Below, in pieces: positions 13,901 to 24,643 of a stretch of DNA of 64,000 bases. How positions within the stretch are numbered: position 1 is the stretch's first letter; every line of letters begins with the position of its first letter. Origin of the DNA: Scortum barcoo (Eukaryota > Chordata > Actinopteri > Centrarchiformes > Terapontidae); the NCBI GenBank assembly GCA_023238725.1, contig CM041553.1:9385001-9449000 (forward strand). Reading direction: 5' to 3'. The notes below the pieces were generated by a model, which ran no database searches, was not told the DNA's origin, and saw nothing but the letters and a program-made list of their open reading frames with translations. The position numbers and the translations under genes are program-made.

Positions 13901-14759
13901 CATCTGTCACACTTAATGTTCAGCTCATTATTAATCTAGCCACGGCCGACCAGCACGGACTAAATTAAGTGACAGAGCAACAGACGAAACACCATCTGAT
14001 AAAACTGCTGAAGACATTTCATCATTTCATCTGCACGTTTGTACCACGTCTCACTTCAGAGTGAGCTAGAAGACTGAAGAAAACATGAAAACATTCTCAG
14101 AGTGGGTTTGGGGTTGATTTTTTTTCAGCGTCCTTTGGGAGTGTGCTGTTGAAAAGCGAGATGTAAGTTGGTCCGTAGCAGCAGCTTTGGAGAAAATACA
14201 TCAACAGTAACAAATATCAACAGGGCAGAAAAAGAGGCCAGATTTATAATGAAGCTTTGCTTAAGGCAAGACGCTGAATCACAAACAGCTACAGCTACAG
14301 CCTACTCTGACCCCTGACCTCAGACGTGACCTGATTGTGACATTTTCATTTTAAAATATTAGTTTTTACTGTATCCTCTGACTTGTTTAAAGGTATTTGG
14401 TATTTCAGTTCAGCACAGAGCCAGGTAACATTGATTCTTAGAGGCCGGAGAAGCTGAAAAGGACATGAAATTTTCACTGCAGCCGGCTCTGTGGCTGTAG
14501 TTACAGAGCTGCCAGCCAAACTCATAAACACTGACCTTTAGTACAGTCGGCCGCAGGGGTGGAGGGGTGGCACGGGGTGTGAATGAGGGATAGAAAGAGA
14601 GACAAAGAAGAAAAAAGAGAGAGGGAGAGAGGAGATTGTGGAATGTGGAAAAGAGTGCAGAAAGTAAATGGATCAAACAAAAAGAGAGACGAGGAAAAAA
14701 GATGACGAGAGAGAGAGAGACAGCAAGAGAGAGAGAGGAGGAGGAGGAGGGATTAGTGT

Positions 14760-15563
14760 GTGTGAGCCTGAGCTCTGATTGGTCTAGCAGCCTGTATATG
14801 TGTGTTTGCCTGAATCCGTGTGTGTGTGTGTGTTTGTGTGTGTGTGCGTGTGTGTGTGTGTGTGCTTCTAGCCAGTGGGCGGGGGATTAAGCTTGCATCA
14901 CGTGGTGCCTTTAGCTTCTTTTCCACACAAACACACACCCTCATTCGCAGAGGACACACAGAGAGACAAACACACACACATCCTCTCACATACACACTCA
15001 CAGCTGTCGATACTTCTCTCTCTCTCTCTCCGATGAACACCGGGCCAGCTGAGGAGCACAGCCTGCAGGAATCAAGGAGAATCTGCTGCATGCCGGCGGC
15101 TCGACCAGAGAGCATCTATATGGAAAATCTGGACAGACAAGTGGAGCGACTAGTTCTCTGATCGCAGCCTGGCTTTCACTATCTGACGTTCATACCCCGC
15201 TCTTTCTGTCTCCCGTCTGTCCCAGCTTCTCTCTGGGACTCAGTGTTGGAATTTGAGCGCAGACAGCGAGCAGCAGAGACAAACAGAGACATGTGTTTTA
15301 CCTCCTCTACCTACTACCACTGCCTGTTCTCTCCCATTCACTGACCAAGGAGGAAGTACAAGGTTGGTTTATTTGTTTATGTGCTTGTGTCATTGCTCCC
15401 GGTTGGACATTTGGATTCTGGTTCCCCCTGTAAAGACTCCCACTCATCCCATTCATTTCCAGTAAGAACCCATCCAGCTTACCTTCTGTTTGTGTTCCCA
15501 CCAGCTGCCATAGCCAAAGATTATCATCCCCAAAACTCATTTGTAGTTTTAGGGGAATTCCAG
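14760..15563 (+). promoter_or_regulatory. candidate promoter and 5' non-coding exon region
   Basis: In order there are an inverted CCAAT box (ATTGG, 14778), a GT repeat, a GC box GGGCGGGGG (14877-14885), a CACGTG E-box (14899-14904), a CT tract, and a GC-richer stretch. Possible donors follow at 15462 (GTAAGA) and 15564 (GTTAGT). It lies about 6 kb upstream of the first coding exon, which needs an upstream non-coding exon. A 42-codon ATG frame (15033-15161) would be an upstream ORF. The assignment to add3 is inference. Confidence 0.35.
14818..14864. repeat. (GT)n microsatellite, interrupted
   Basis: About 47 bases of GT with a few interruptions, just upstream of the GC box. Confidence 0.9.
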
Positions 15564-16763
15564 GTTAGTATGCCTGCTTGGGCGCGCACACACACACTCC
15601 TGCGCTATAAACACGCTTGGCAGTAACAGCGCAGTGAGTGTGAGCACCAGAGAAGATTAGCTGTGGCTATTATCTCTTAATGTGTACAACAGTGCAGGCT
15701 GTATGTGTAGCAAGACACGACTGGGTGTTTTAAGGTCACTGCAGCACCAGAACCAGCCTCCAGCGTGCTTTTCTTGAGTAAAGTATAAATCAATTATTTA
15801 CAGGCAGTGTCTGTAAAAAGAGTCCAAGTAAGTCTTTTTGGCGGGCAACCTACACAAGAACCAAAAGCTGCAGTAAAATAAGGTTGCGCAAGACACCCCG
15901 AATTACAACCAGCCGCCGCCAAGTGTCCATTACAGACAAAAACATGCTGGCACGTTGTTGGGCTCAGAAGGAGAGTCTTCTCTGTCTCATAGTAAAGCCG
16001 CTGGTGGATCTATAAGCTGCTGAGCATTTGGCTCACACGCCAGCCTCTAGTTTCATTGCTGGATCTGTCATGCAGGCATGTTTAGACACACCTACTCCTC
16101 CTCAGTTTGTGTGTACGTGTGCGCACAAGTTGCCTCTGCAAGGTTTGCACTGCACGTCACAAGTGTGCAGATTTGCTGGTGTGCGCGTGTGTGTGCCATT
16201 TACAGTCTGTGTGGATAAAATTAGCCGACGTACAGATTCTTTCCTGGTATTGTTGCCTTTGGGGTTGTAACACAACCCAAAAGACTGTTTGTCTATTTTT
16301 AGGGTGGGAGCTCGCAGAGACTCAAGCAGCCACACTTTGAAACTCCCCCAAGGCAAGATAAAGATATGAGGTGTGTGAGAGCGAGTGGGTGTGTGGTGGT
16401 GCTGCCAGGCGTGTTGTCCTGTGTGTTTGTGTTTACCACCAATATTTATCAGCATTATTGAGACTTTTTGTTCATTATATCTCTCTATCTAGCTTGGACA
16501 TGCTGGGTGTGGTGTCATATAGTTTCTTAGGACAGAAAATAAAAGGTAAAGAGAGATAAAGTGAGAGAGAATGATGGACAGAGATGGAGAGACAGATACA
16601 TGGGCAGACTAGATTAGCTGTCGTCAGATGAAGATGGATAGAGACGAGGGGAGGAACCCATTCTATCAAATAAGAAATAAGATTTTTGGATTGAATTGGA
16701 ATGCAGTCATGCGTCAACATAATATACATTTTTAAATTATTTCAAATGTAATGTACATTCTTG
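15564..16763. other. 5' intron or upstream DNA, nothing recognised
   Basis: No exon-like sequence is seen. A few GTGTGCGCGT-type tracts occur around 16100-16190. Confidence 0.5.
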
Positions 16764-17352
16764 TAGAGCTGCAACAATTAGTTAATTGATTAGTGAATGG
16801 AAAGGAAATTATTTAGCAAATATTTAAATCATTAAATAATTGTTTTTGTTGATGATAGTAAACTGAACCTTTTTAAGTTTGGATGGTTGGTCACACAAAA
16901 TAAGACAATTAAAGCAGTCAGAGTTGAGAAGTGGGGTATTATAATTTTTCAAGATTGTCAATTTGTTTCCTTAGAAAATAATCACATTAAAGGACGTGAT
17001 AATAATTGTAAATTGCAGCACTACTTGTTTAGCTTTTTATTTTATGAGTATGTTTGTCACTGGCAGCATGCAGACATTTTCAACCTCAAATAAATGTAAA
17101 ACACATTAATGCTCATTTATTAAGTTTGTGTTTATTTATTAAGTACATAAATTCAGAACACAATTATTAGTTGTTAGTACAGAATTAAAAAACATGGAAC
17201 TTTGCTGCTGAATGGAAAGCCAAAGCAATTTGCTGATGAATCAGTAAATTGATCAGCAGAAGAAAAAAAAAACTTGCTTTGTGATCTTTCCTGACATTTT
17301 ATAGACGAAATAATTAATTGAAAAAGTAATCACCAAATTAGTTGCTGCCCCA
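16764..17352. mobile_element. decayed MITE of the AGGGCTGCAAC...GTTGCAGCCCT type
   Basis: The left end AGAGCTGCAACAATTAGTTA and the right end, inverted, GGGGCAGCAACTAATTTGGT form degenerate terminal repeats. The inner GACATTTTATAGACGAAATA and the AATTAATTG-rich ends match a widespread fish MITE I remember. No coding capacity is seen, and no clear target duplication remains. Confidence 0.7.
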
Positions 17353-18016
17353 GCAGTGTGTAGTGTCATCTGAAATGAATACAATGCATCAATTTTTGCT
17401 GTCCAGTTCTTTTTAAAACAGAAGAAACCTGCAGACTGTCATAAACTAAATAAAGGTTAAGGCCATTCATCTTCTAACTCCTAGTAACCAAAACAAGCAA
17501 AACAAAACAAGTTTGTAACAGTGTCTGGTTTTATAACACTTTTAAGATAATTGTTAATAGATGAGAAAGTTTTTATGGACAGCTCACTCAGAGCTGCTGA
17601 ATATGGGCGGGTGAGGAGGTAGTGGGGGTCACTAAAGGTGATGAGGTGAGAGGTTGCGGTCACCTTGCCTCGGGCTGCGGTCGCAGTCTAGCGCCCTTCA
17701 GTAAACACAGCCTGCCTCGTCTATCTGCCACAGATTAATGGAGCATAAATCAATTACAATACAGCGCTGTCCTCCGATGCCACATCTTTAAAGGGCAATT
17801 GTGTCTCGAATTTCCAGTCGGTCACTGAACTCTGATCTAAACTTCTCACATTGTTGTGAAACTTCAATGCGTTTCATTCAGAAAGCGTTTAGATGAATCA
17901 CAAAAGAGCATCTGCCACCAAGCATGAAATGTGAAGTGTAAACATTGATGTTTGACATAATGCAAGGATCAGATTTTATTTGTACTCAGATTAATTGTGC
18001 ACACACGCACTCACAC

Positions 18017-18036
18017 CACCCCCCCCACCCCCCCCA
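18017..18036 (-). repeat. C-run tract, G-quadruplex potential on the minus strand
   Basis: Two runs of eight or more C separated by one A. The long G runs on the minus strand could fold into a quadruplex. Confidence 0.7.
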
Positions 18037-19991
18037 TAACTTCCCAAACCTCCCAAACCTCCCAACCGTCGATCTCTCTGGATGAGACCAGACCGAGGGG
18101 GGGTTCTGGACGGGGACAATGATCTATTGACAGAGACGGGGGGAGGGAGGGTGGAAGCTCATGTTGGGGTCCGCTGGTGTTGTGTGTCTTGTGACAGAGC
18201 GGGGACGGGATGTTGTGCTGGCATATGAGTGTGAGGAAAGGGAGGGGAGAGGCAGGGTTTAGAGCTTGGAGGGGGGTGTGTAACTTTATTTTGGTGAGGC
18301 TACAGCTGTTACGACCGGCCACGCAGAATCCCACTCATTCAAGAAATCTCAGGCATGAGCTTCTGCTGTCCATCACAACAGCACTGTGGCTGACCGACTG
18401 ACATTTACTTTTCATTTACTTTTGGTTATTGTGGCATCTTTAAGTAGGTGCAACAGAAGAATAAGTACAACATGTGAAGAAATCGAAGCTGAGGCAGCAT
18501 GACGAATTGATGACATACAAATATTGTAAAATAGCAAACAGTTTCTTAGGTCAGCTTTCTTATTTTAATCACAGATCATGCCTTTATTTTTATATTACAG
18601 CACTGCTCCCATCACCAACCCATCATTTTGTGGTTTTATCCCTGCCTGTCCTGTGCACAGCGAACTCAGTAAGCAGAACAGTGCAGGCGAGCGGGAGGAT
18701 GAATTCAATATCGGGTTACATAACTCTGCTCTGCCCAGCTGCCTTCAATCAAGAGGGATTTTTTTGGACAGCTTTTATTCATTTTCGTAGTATAAATCAC
18801 AGCTTTAGTAGTGGGATCAGGTAGAGAGTGAGATGTTTCCTGTGTTCCTATTCTCTGCCCTACAGATAACATTTTGGATTTTTTTCCAAGGCAGAACTTG
18901 CATTAAAGGTTTCTTTTCCTACTGTTTCCTAAAATATGTAACTTTATGTGTGTGACTTACCACATCTACAAAACATGGAGATCATCTGCATAGAAGTGTT
19001 GTGACAGAGAAACCAGTTCATGTCCCCAATGGGAAAGATTTTAGGTGGGAAGAGCAAACACATTGAGTTATCACTGTTGGGGTAAATCTAAGGTATATCA
19101 ATGATTAATTATGGGCTTTCTCGTAATGTCACCTGTTATGAAGTAATGGTAAGATGGTGATAAGACTAATAAGGGTGGCATTGTTTAAGGCCATTGGTAA
19201 TCCTTTTAAAAGGAAGAGTTTAATGTTGCTGCTGGATTACGTTCATATTTGAATTGGCACAGTTGTATTTGTTACAAGACTGTAAACGCCAAGTCTTAAC
19301 ACAGTGGTTTTCTTCCGCAGAAAACAGGTGGTTATGAGAGAAAAAACGCCATAGTACACATTCATCCACTTGAGTGGATTTCTTTTAACTCAGTGTTTGT
19401 TTGGTCTGAGAACGACTCTTCTATACACTGAGCTCTGTGTCACTCCACTAATCTCAACCATATTTTTAAGTGACGTTTGACCTTTGTGAGTAGCTTAGCG
19501 GCATGTGCAGACCAGATCACCTCTCCACCCCCAGTTTCCCATCGTACAGAGCTAAGAGCAGAGGAGGCTGAAAGGGGAAACGGAGTCACTTTTGGCAGAA
19601 TAACCCCTACATTTTGATCCTCCTGCTGTCGGATGACCACTGGGCTTTTGAAGACGGAAAGCAGCGGGATGCCTTTCTTAAACTCTTTCTTGCTCTCTCT
19701 CTCATTCCTCTGCTCTTCAAGCCAAGACACCATCTGGTATAGCTCCCATAAGCCCCGCCTCTCCTTAATACACCACCAGCTTATCCTTTGCTACTACTGA
19801 AAGAGAAGCAGCATTGCAAGGGATCCTGGAAAATGTAGTTTTATATATTTTGTCTATCAGCTCTGAATTCAGTATACCTCTACTAAGGAGGTAGATGAGT
19901 TTCTTAGTTCTTAGGATATCTAAAAAAAATGGTTAGGCAACAAAAAAGTGGTGTCTTAGTTTTTGGTCAAGCGAAGAGTGTTTAATATTTT

Positions 19992-20029
19992 AAAGCCAAC
20001 AAAAAATCTGTGTTTTCTTTGTTGGCTTT
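19992..20029. repeat. perfect inverted repeat, 12-bp arms
   Basis: AAAGCCAACAAA (19992-20003) is exactly complementary to TTTGTTGGCTTT (20018-20029), with a 14-nt loop. Confidence 0.85.
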
Positions 20030-21028
20030 ATTGTCAGGTTCATCTAAAGTTTGTCTTGCGTCACAAAGTCAACTTTTTCACTTGCATGACATAACAAACT
20101 TTGTCAGATTTTCAAATGTATTTCCCTTTGCCTTTTATTGGCCGTGTCCCTTGGCATGACAACAAGGCGCTGAGCAGGTCGGTCATGCTTGTTGCTTTTA
20201 CTGTAACAATTCCTGTATCGTGCTTGCTGCTTGTTGTCAAGCCAGCTGACCTGAGAATGAACAGTGGGAGTGAAGCTCCTCACCAGTCAAGGCCTGGATG
20301 TTGAAACAAAAGTGCTCACGTCCTTCTCGTACACTTTGTTGGGTGGCGTGTCAGTGTGACCTGACTGTTGCCTACGTGCGGCTGTCACACAATGTGTGGA
20401 TGGAACAAAACTGTCAGGACACTGCAGGAGCTCGTGATTTGTTCCAAACCAAAAAGAAGCATCTCTCTTTCGTCCACCAATAACAGGGCCGTCCTATTCC
20501 TGTTTACTGTCATCAAAACATAATGGACACTTGTCATTTGTCTGTAAATTTGTTAGTTTTCCATTAGTTTTTAAAATCATTTATTACTTTTGCTTGCCCT
20601 GTTGAGTAACAGCTTACACTAGAAGTTACTTTTGAAAGAATGATAACAATCATTTAATTCACACTGTTTGTGTTGTACTTGTTTAGGTAGGAATAGGGCA
20701 CTATGAAAATGAAATTCTTAAAAAGAGACATTATGAAACTTGATTTCGCAATATTTTCCTTTTGCATTTTGCTCTACAAGCAAATCTGTTTTGCATCTTG
20801 ATGTGTTATTTGCATGCCACTTTGTCATGACTGCTTTGAGTTCTGGTACACTCTGTTCTGTTCTAAATTCCTTTTTTGTGCCATGAAATACTTTAAAACA
20901 TCTGAAGAAATCTGTTTGTTTGTTTGTTTTTGTTTTTTTTTTAAAGGTAAACATTAAAATGTTCCCACTTTCCCTTCAAATGGCATGACCTGTGTTCTAA
21001 CATGTCCTCTCTGTTGTCTTCATCTCAG

Positions 21029-21273
21029 GTGAGTGTCCAAGCAGCAGCCATAAAGCTAACAAGTGAGGTAAAGAAGGCATGAGTGCGGACAGCCATCAGG
21101 GGGTGGTGACAACCCCTCCCCCGCCTAGTGGAGGACCTAAGGAGCGCTACTTCGACCGGATCAACGTCAACGATCCGGAGTACATCAGGGCCAGGAACAT
21201 GTCGCCGGACCTTCGACAGGACTTCAATGTTCTGGAGCAGAAAAAACGTGTTACCCAGATCTTGCAGAGCCCC
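21029..21273 (+). CDS. add3: add3 coding exon 1: 50 nt of 5' UTR plus residues 1-65
   Basis: A pyrimidine-rich acceptor ends in CAG at 21026-21028. The ATG is at 21079 and the exon ends at 21273 before GTAAGT, in phase 0. It encodes the conserved N-terminus, including KERYFDRINVNDPEYIRARN and the segment ending TQILQSP. The start is chosen because it matches the family N-terminus and has a purine at -3. The 50 untranslated bases begin GTGAGT right after the acceptor AG, so the exon start itself looks like a donor (see findings). An upstream non-coding first exon must exist. Confidence 0.95.
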
Positions 21274-24200
21274 GTAAGTCAAAATGGGGAAATGGGGACA
21301 AGTCTTATACAGGAACTATTTATTTATACTCATGTAGAGTAGAACCTGAATGAAACATGATGGCATCCTTTCGCCTTCATGGACTAGGCGAGAGGAGATG
21401 TCACCATTCTAGGTTTCAGCTAAACCTGCTGTTTGCACTTGGCGTTAGACAAAGCAAATAGGGTGAAAGAGATGAGGGTGGGTCTTTTATGCCGCTTTAG
21501 ATGCGTATTTAGTACACAGATGGTACAGAAACCTGTTATGTGGGCAGATTGCTTTGTCATTTGAACGGTGTATTGCATAGAGATTAGAGACTCCTGAAAG
21601 TTTGATAGGACTGATCGCAGAGGGCCCTCCCCAGTTCATCACACCACTGATGCATACACGCAGGACTCCCTCAGAAGACACAGGATGCCTTCAAGCTGAG
21701 TTGAATTTCACAGCATCCATAGCAGCATGGAGCAGCGGTCATTAGCAGAGTCGCCTCAGGGCTCAAATCCATTTGCATGTTCACATGTTGGTTTTCTCTC
21801 TGTGCTCCGGATTACTCGACTGGCAACTCTGCATTTACATTAGATGTGGACATGAGAAGAAATGTCTTGGCCCTGTAATAGACTGCTGACCCGCCCAGAG
21901 TGTACCTCACCTGTTCTTCGGTGTGTGCTGGAACACCAGCCCCCCGTGACTCTGAACAATACAACCATTTTAATACAATGGACGGACTGCAAGGAGGAGA
22001 AAACGTCCTGTATATTAGTCAATCTTTTGCCAGAGACAGTTTAGTTGTCAAGATTGCAGAAGAACCTATAGAGAACTTGCTGCAAGCCGAAAACCTTTCA
22101 CCTCTCTGACTAATAGTTTGAGTAATAGGTTCCCATTTTCTCTTTCTGTCAGTTAGTATTCCCCAATCAAGTGATTTCTGAAGAAGTTACAGCAGCGAGT
22201 GCATCACAGGCCGTTGGGTGTTTGTGCTTGTGTCGATGTTGTGACACTGACCGCAGAATCACAGCAGTCAGTGGCCTGCTAAAGCCCTAATATATCCACC
22301 AGCTGCCACGCCCTTGCTCAGAGAGCCCTGCCGCTGGAGCTCTCCAAGTGCCCTCCAGGCCAGAGGCTCTCATGTTGGGTCAGGTTTTGCTGAAGTAAAC
22401 AACTCTACGAGCACAGGGCACATTTCAGCCAACATGCATAATGTTGTGGTTTGATTTTCTTTCCTCGGAGGTCTGGATTTCCTCACTGTTGCTCCACTAG
22501 CCAAACTTAACTGAAGTGCTAGAGATACAGTCAGACGTTTTAGTCCTTGGGACCACACATATTAATCACTTAGACACTTGTAGGGGATATCGTATCTTCG
22601 CTGTAGGTTTATCGTTGACCACAAAGATCAGAATGCCGTGCAGAGATAGTGATTATACCAGGGAGCTGTTCGAGGAAAGCACAAGCTACAGCAACACTTG
22701 GCACACCTATGCCAGCTGGAGTTTACAAAGAAACACACCATATCCCATAGTTTTCTTGCATTTATTCAGTATTTGCCATCCTTTTGCATGCTGAACGTCC
22801 AACTAACTGCACAATTCCTCATAGACAAGGTCAAGCTCATGGGCTCACGAGAAGACAACATAGTGTTGTGTTATCTTGCTGTTTGTATTGTGCCCTTTGA
22901 ACAGTTGCGTCACCTTGTGTGGAGATTTTACAACAAGCCCCCTGCCTTGCAGTTCGGCCTATGCGGCATTAGGAATATTTACTCTGCACTATTGACTCAA
23001 GGCTGGTGTATGACTGAAGTGCGCCTCATCGTTTACAATCGGGTCTTACATTTGGAGAGGCAAGGTGTGTTTGTTATGTGTCTGTATGCATTTGTACTTT
23101 GCAATACACTTGGAAGGTTTTAGAGTGCATAGGGACAGATTTATGCTGAAGTTAAAGTTACGTAAAGGGTAAGATTAGACATTACACAGGCAGTGAATGT
23201 CATGAATGAATGCTCCTCTCAAGTGGGGTAATACAAGCCTGGAAGTGTGTGTGTGTGAGTGATATTGGGTTATGGCTGCCGTGGTTTGGCCCGTTCTTTT
23301 TAAGCTTTAAATGTGATCCGCATTCTGCACATGCTCACGGTGGTTTTCTTGGCACGCTGCGTTTTGCGCCAGATGTCTGTGATGGCAGGAGCATGGTGCT
23401 GCTGATGCAGGTTTCCACTTGATACTCTGTGTGTGTCTGTGGATGCGTCTGCGTGCGTGATTGAGCATCACAAGTGCAGTTAGGGGTGAGCAAATGAGGG
23501 AGTGCAGTTCGGGGCCCCGCTCTAAGCAGACAGTCTGCTGCGGCCGGTGCACCGTCAGGCCGTCTTTGAGCGTCTGTGGCCGACCCTCGCTGGCATTTTG
23601 CTGCGGTGTGTCTGGCACAGCTGGCTCCAGTGTGTCCTTATCAGCAGTCAGTGAAAGAGAGAGAGAGAGAGAGAGAGAGAGCCGCCCGCTGCCCCGTGAA
23701 TCAGTTGTTCCACAAAGCAAAGGACACATAGCCTGACAAAAGCAGCTGACCATTGGTTCTAGTCTTTGTGGTGTGTTCAAATGTCTGTTTTAAGCAGCAC
23801 TATAGTTCCAGTTTCTAGTTGTTGGTGTGTTTTTAATGTATATCAGGGTAAGATGTTGAAGTGTTTCGGCTCACAGCTTAACTGTTTTGGTTCAGTCTTA
23901 CTGTTGACATTAACCTCAGTTATAGAGGCAGCACAAAGCAGCTGTCAGACAAAACACTGTGATAAATCTGCGGTACGATACGCGCTCAGCAACAAACGAG
24001 CAGAATGTAGTGGAACATTTAGCTGAGGAGCCAGATATTTCCATCAAGAGGTGTTGGAGACCAAAAACAGAGTTAGAAGAGTGAGTAATGGTCTCACATT
24101 CTTCAGGTGGCCCGAAATAGGCCCTAAATAAATGCCAATTATACCATTTTATGTTGAATACCTTTGGGTTTTTAGTAAAGGCTATTTGTTACCAGTTATT

Positions 24201-24606
24201 ACTTTACCAGTTGGATGTCACCCACAGCCATTATTTACCAGTGCATCACACCATGTGTATGTGTGTGTCCGCTTGTGTGTTGCACTTGCGGTCATACAGT
24301 GTTATGTATATTAGTCCCACCGCTTGATGTGGTTTTGAACGCGAGCCAACCAGCTCTCAGGCAGCAGCAACAGGTAGCTCCTTGAGGGCTGCAGAGGGTT
24401 TTCAGCCGTTGCATCAGGACAGTTGGCCTCTCCGCTCTGGTTTACGTGTATTCATCAAACAACAACAAACACGCGTGTCACCAGCTGGACACAACACACG
24501 TGCCGCTCCATCACTTTCTCCTATAATCTACATCTCTTTTACCATTTTTCTGTTGCTCTCTTTCACATTCAGCTTCAGCAACAACAAGGGTGTCACCAGA
24601 TGTGTA

Positions 24607-24643
<37 letters not shown>

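Larger units (their letters stand above)
6822..14759. other. upstream or 5' intron DNA, no gene recognised
   Basis: No coding exon is supported. It contains GT microsatellites (9105-9125, 10866-10885, 10930-10995) and a perfect 14-bp-arm inverted repeat at 10056-10099. The remaining sequence looks unremarkable. Confidence 0.55.
17353..21028. other. 5' intron or upstream DNA just before the first coding exon
   Basis: No coding exon is supported. It contains a C-rich G-quadruplex-type tract (18017-18036), a 12-bp-arm hairpin (19992-20029) and a T-rich stretch ending TTTAAAG/GTAAAC (20920-20952). The last 25 bases are the pyrimidine tract of the first coding exon's acceptor. Confidence 0.6.

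Noticed and set aside
1..21000. Search for a neighbouring xpnpep1-like gene expected near ADD3 in vertebrates
   Set aside because: I saw no exon with recognisable aminopeptidase P sequence on either strand. If synteny holds, it lies outside the window.
22698..23123. 141-codon open frame in the long add3 intron
   Set aside because: No family resemblance, and it lies inside an intron of a well-supported gene. Likely chance.
23307..23780. 157-codon minus-strand open frame
   Set aside because: It depends on a GA/CT microsatellite that keeps a Ser-Leu run open. No domain recognised.
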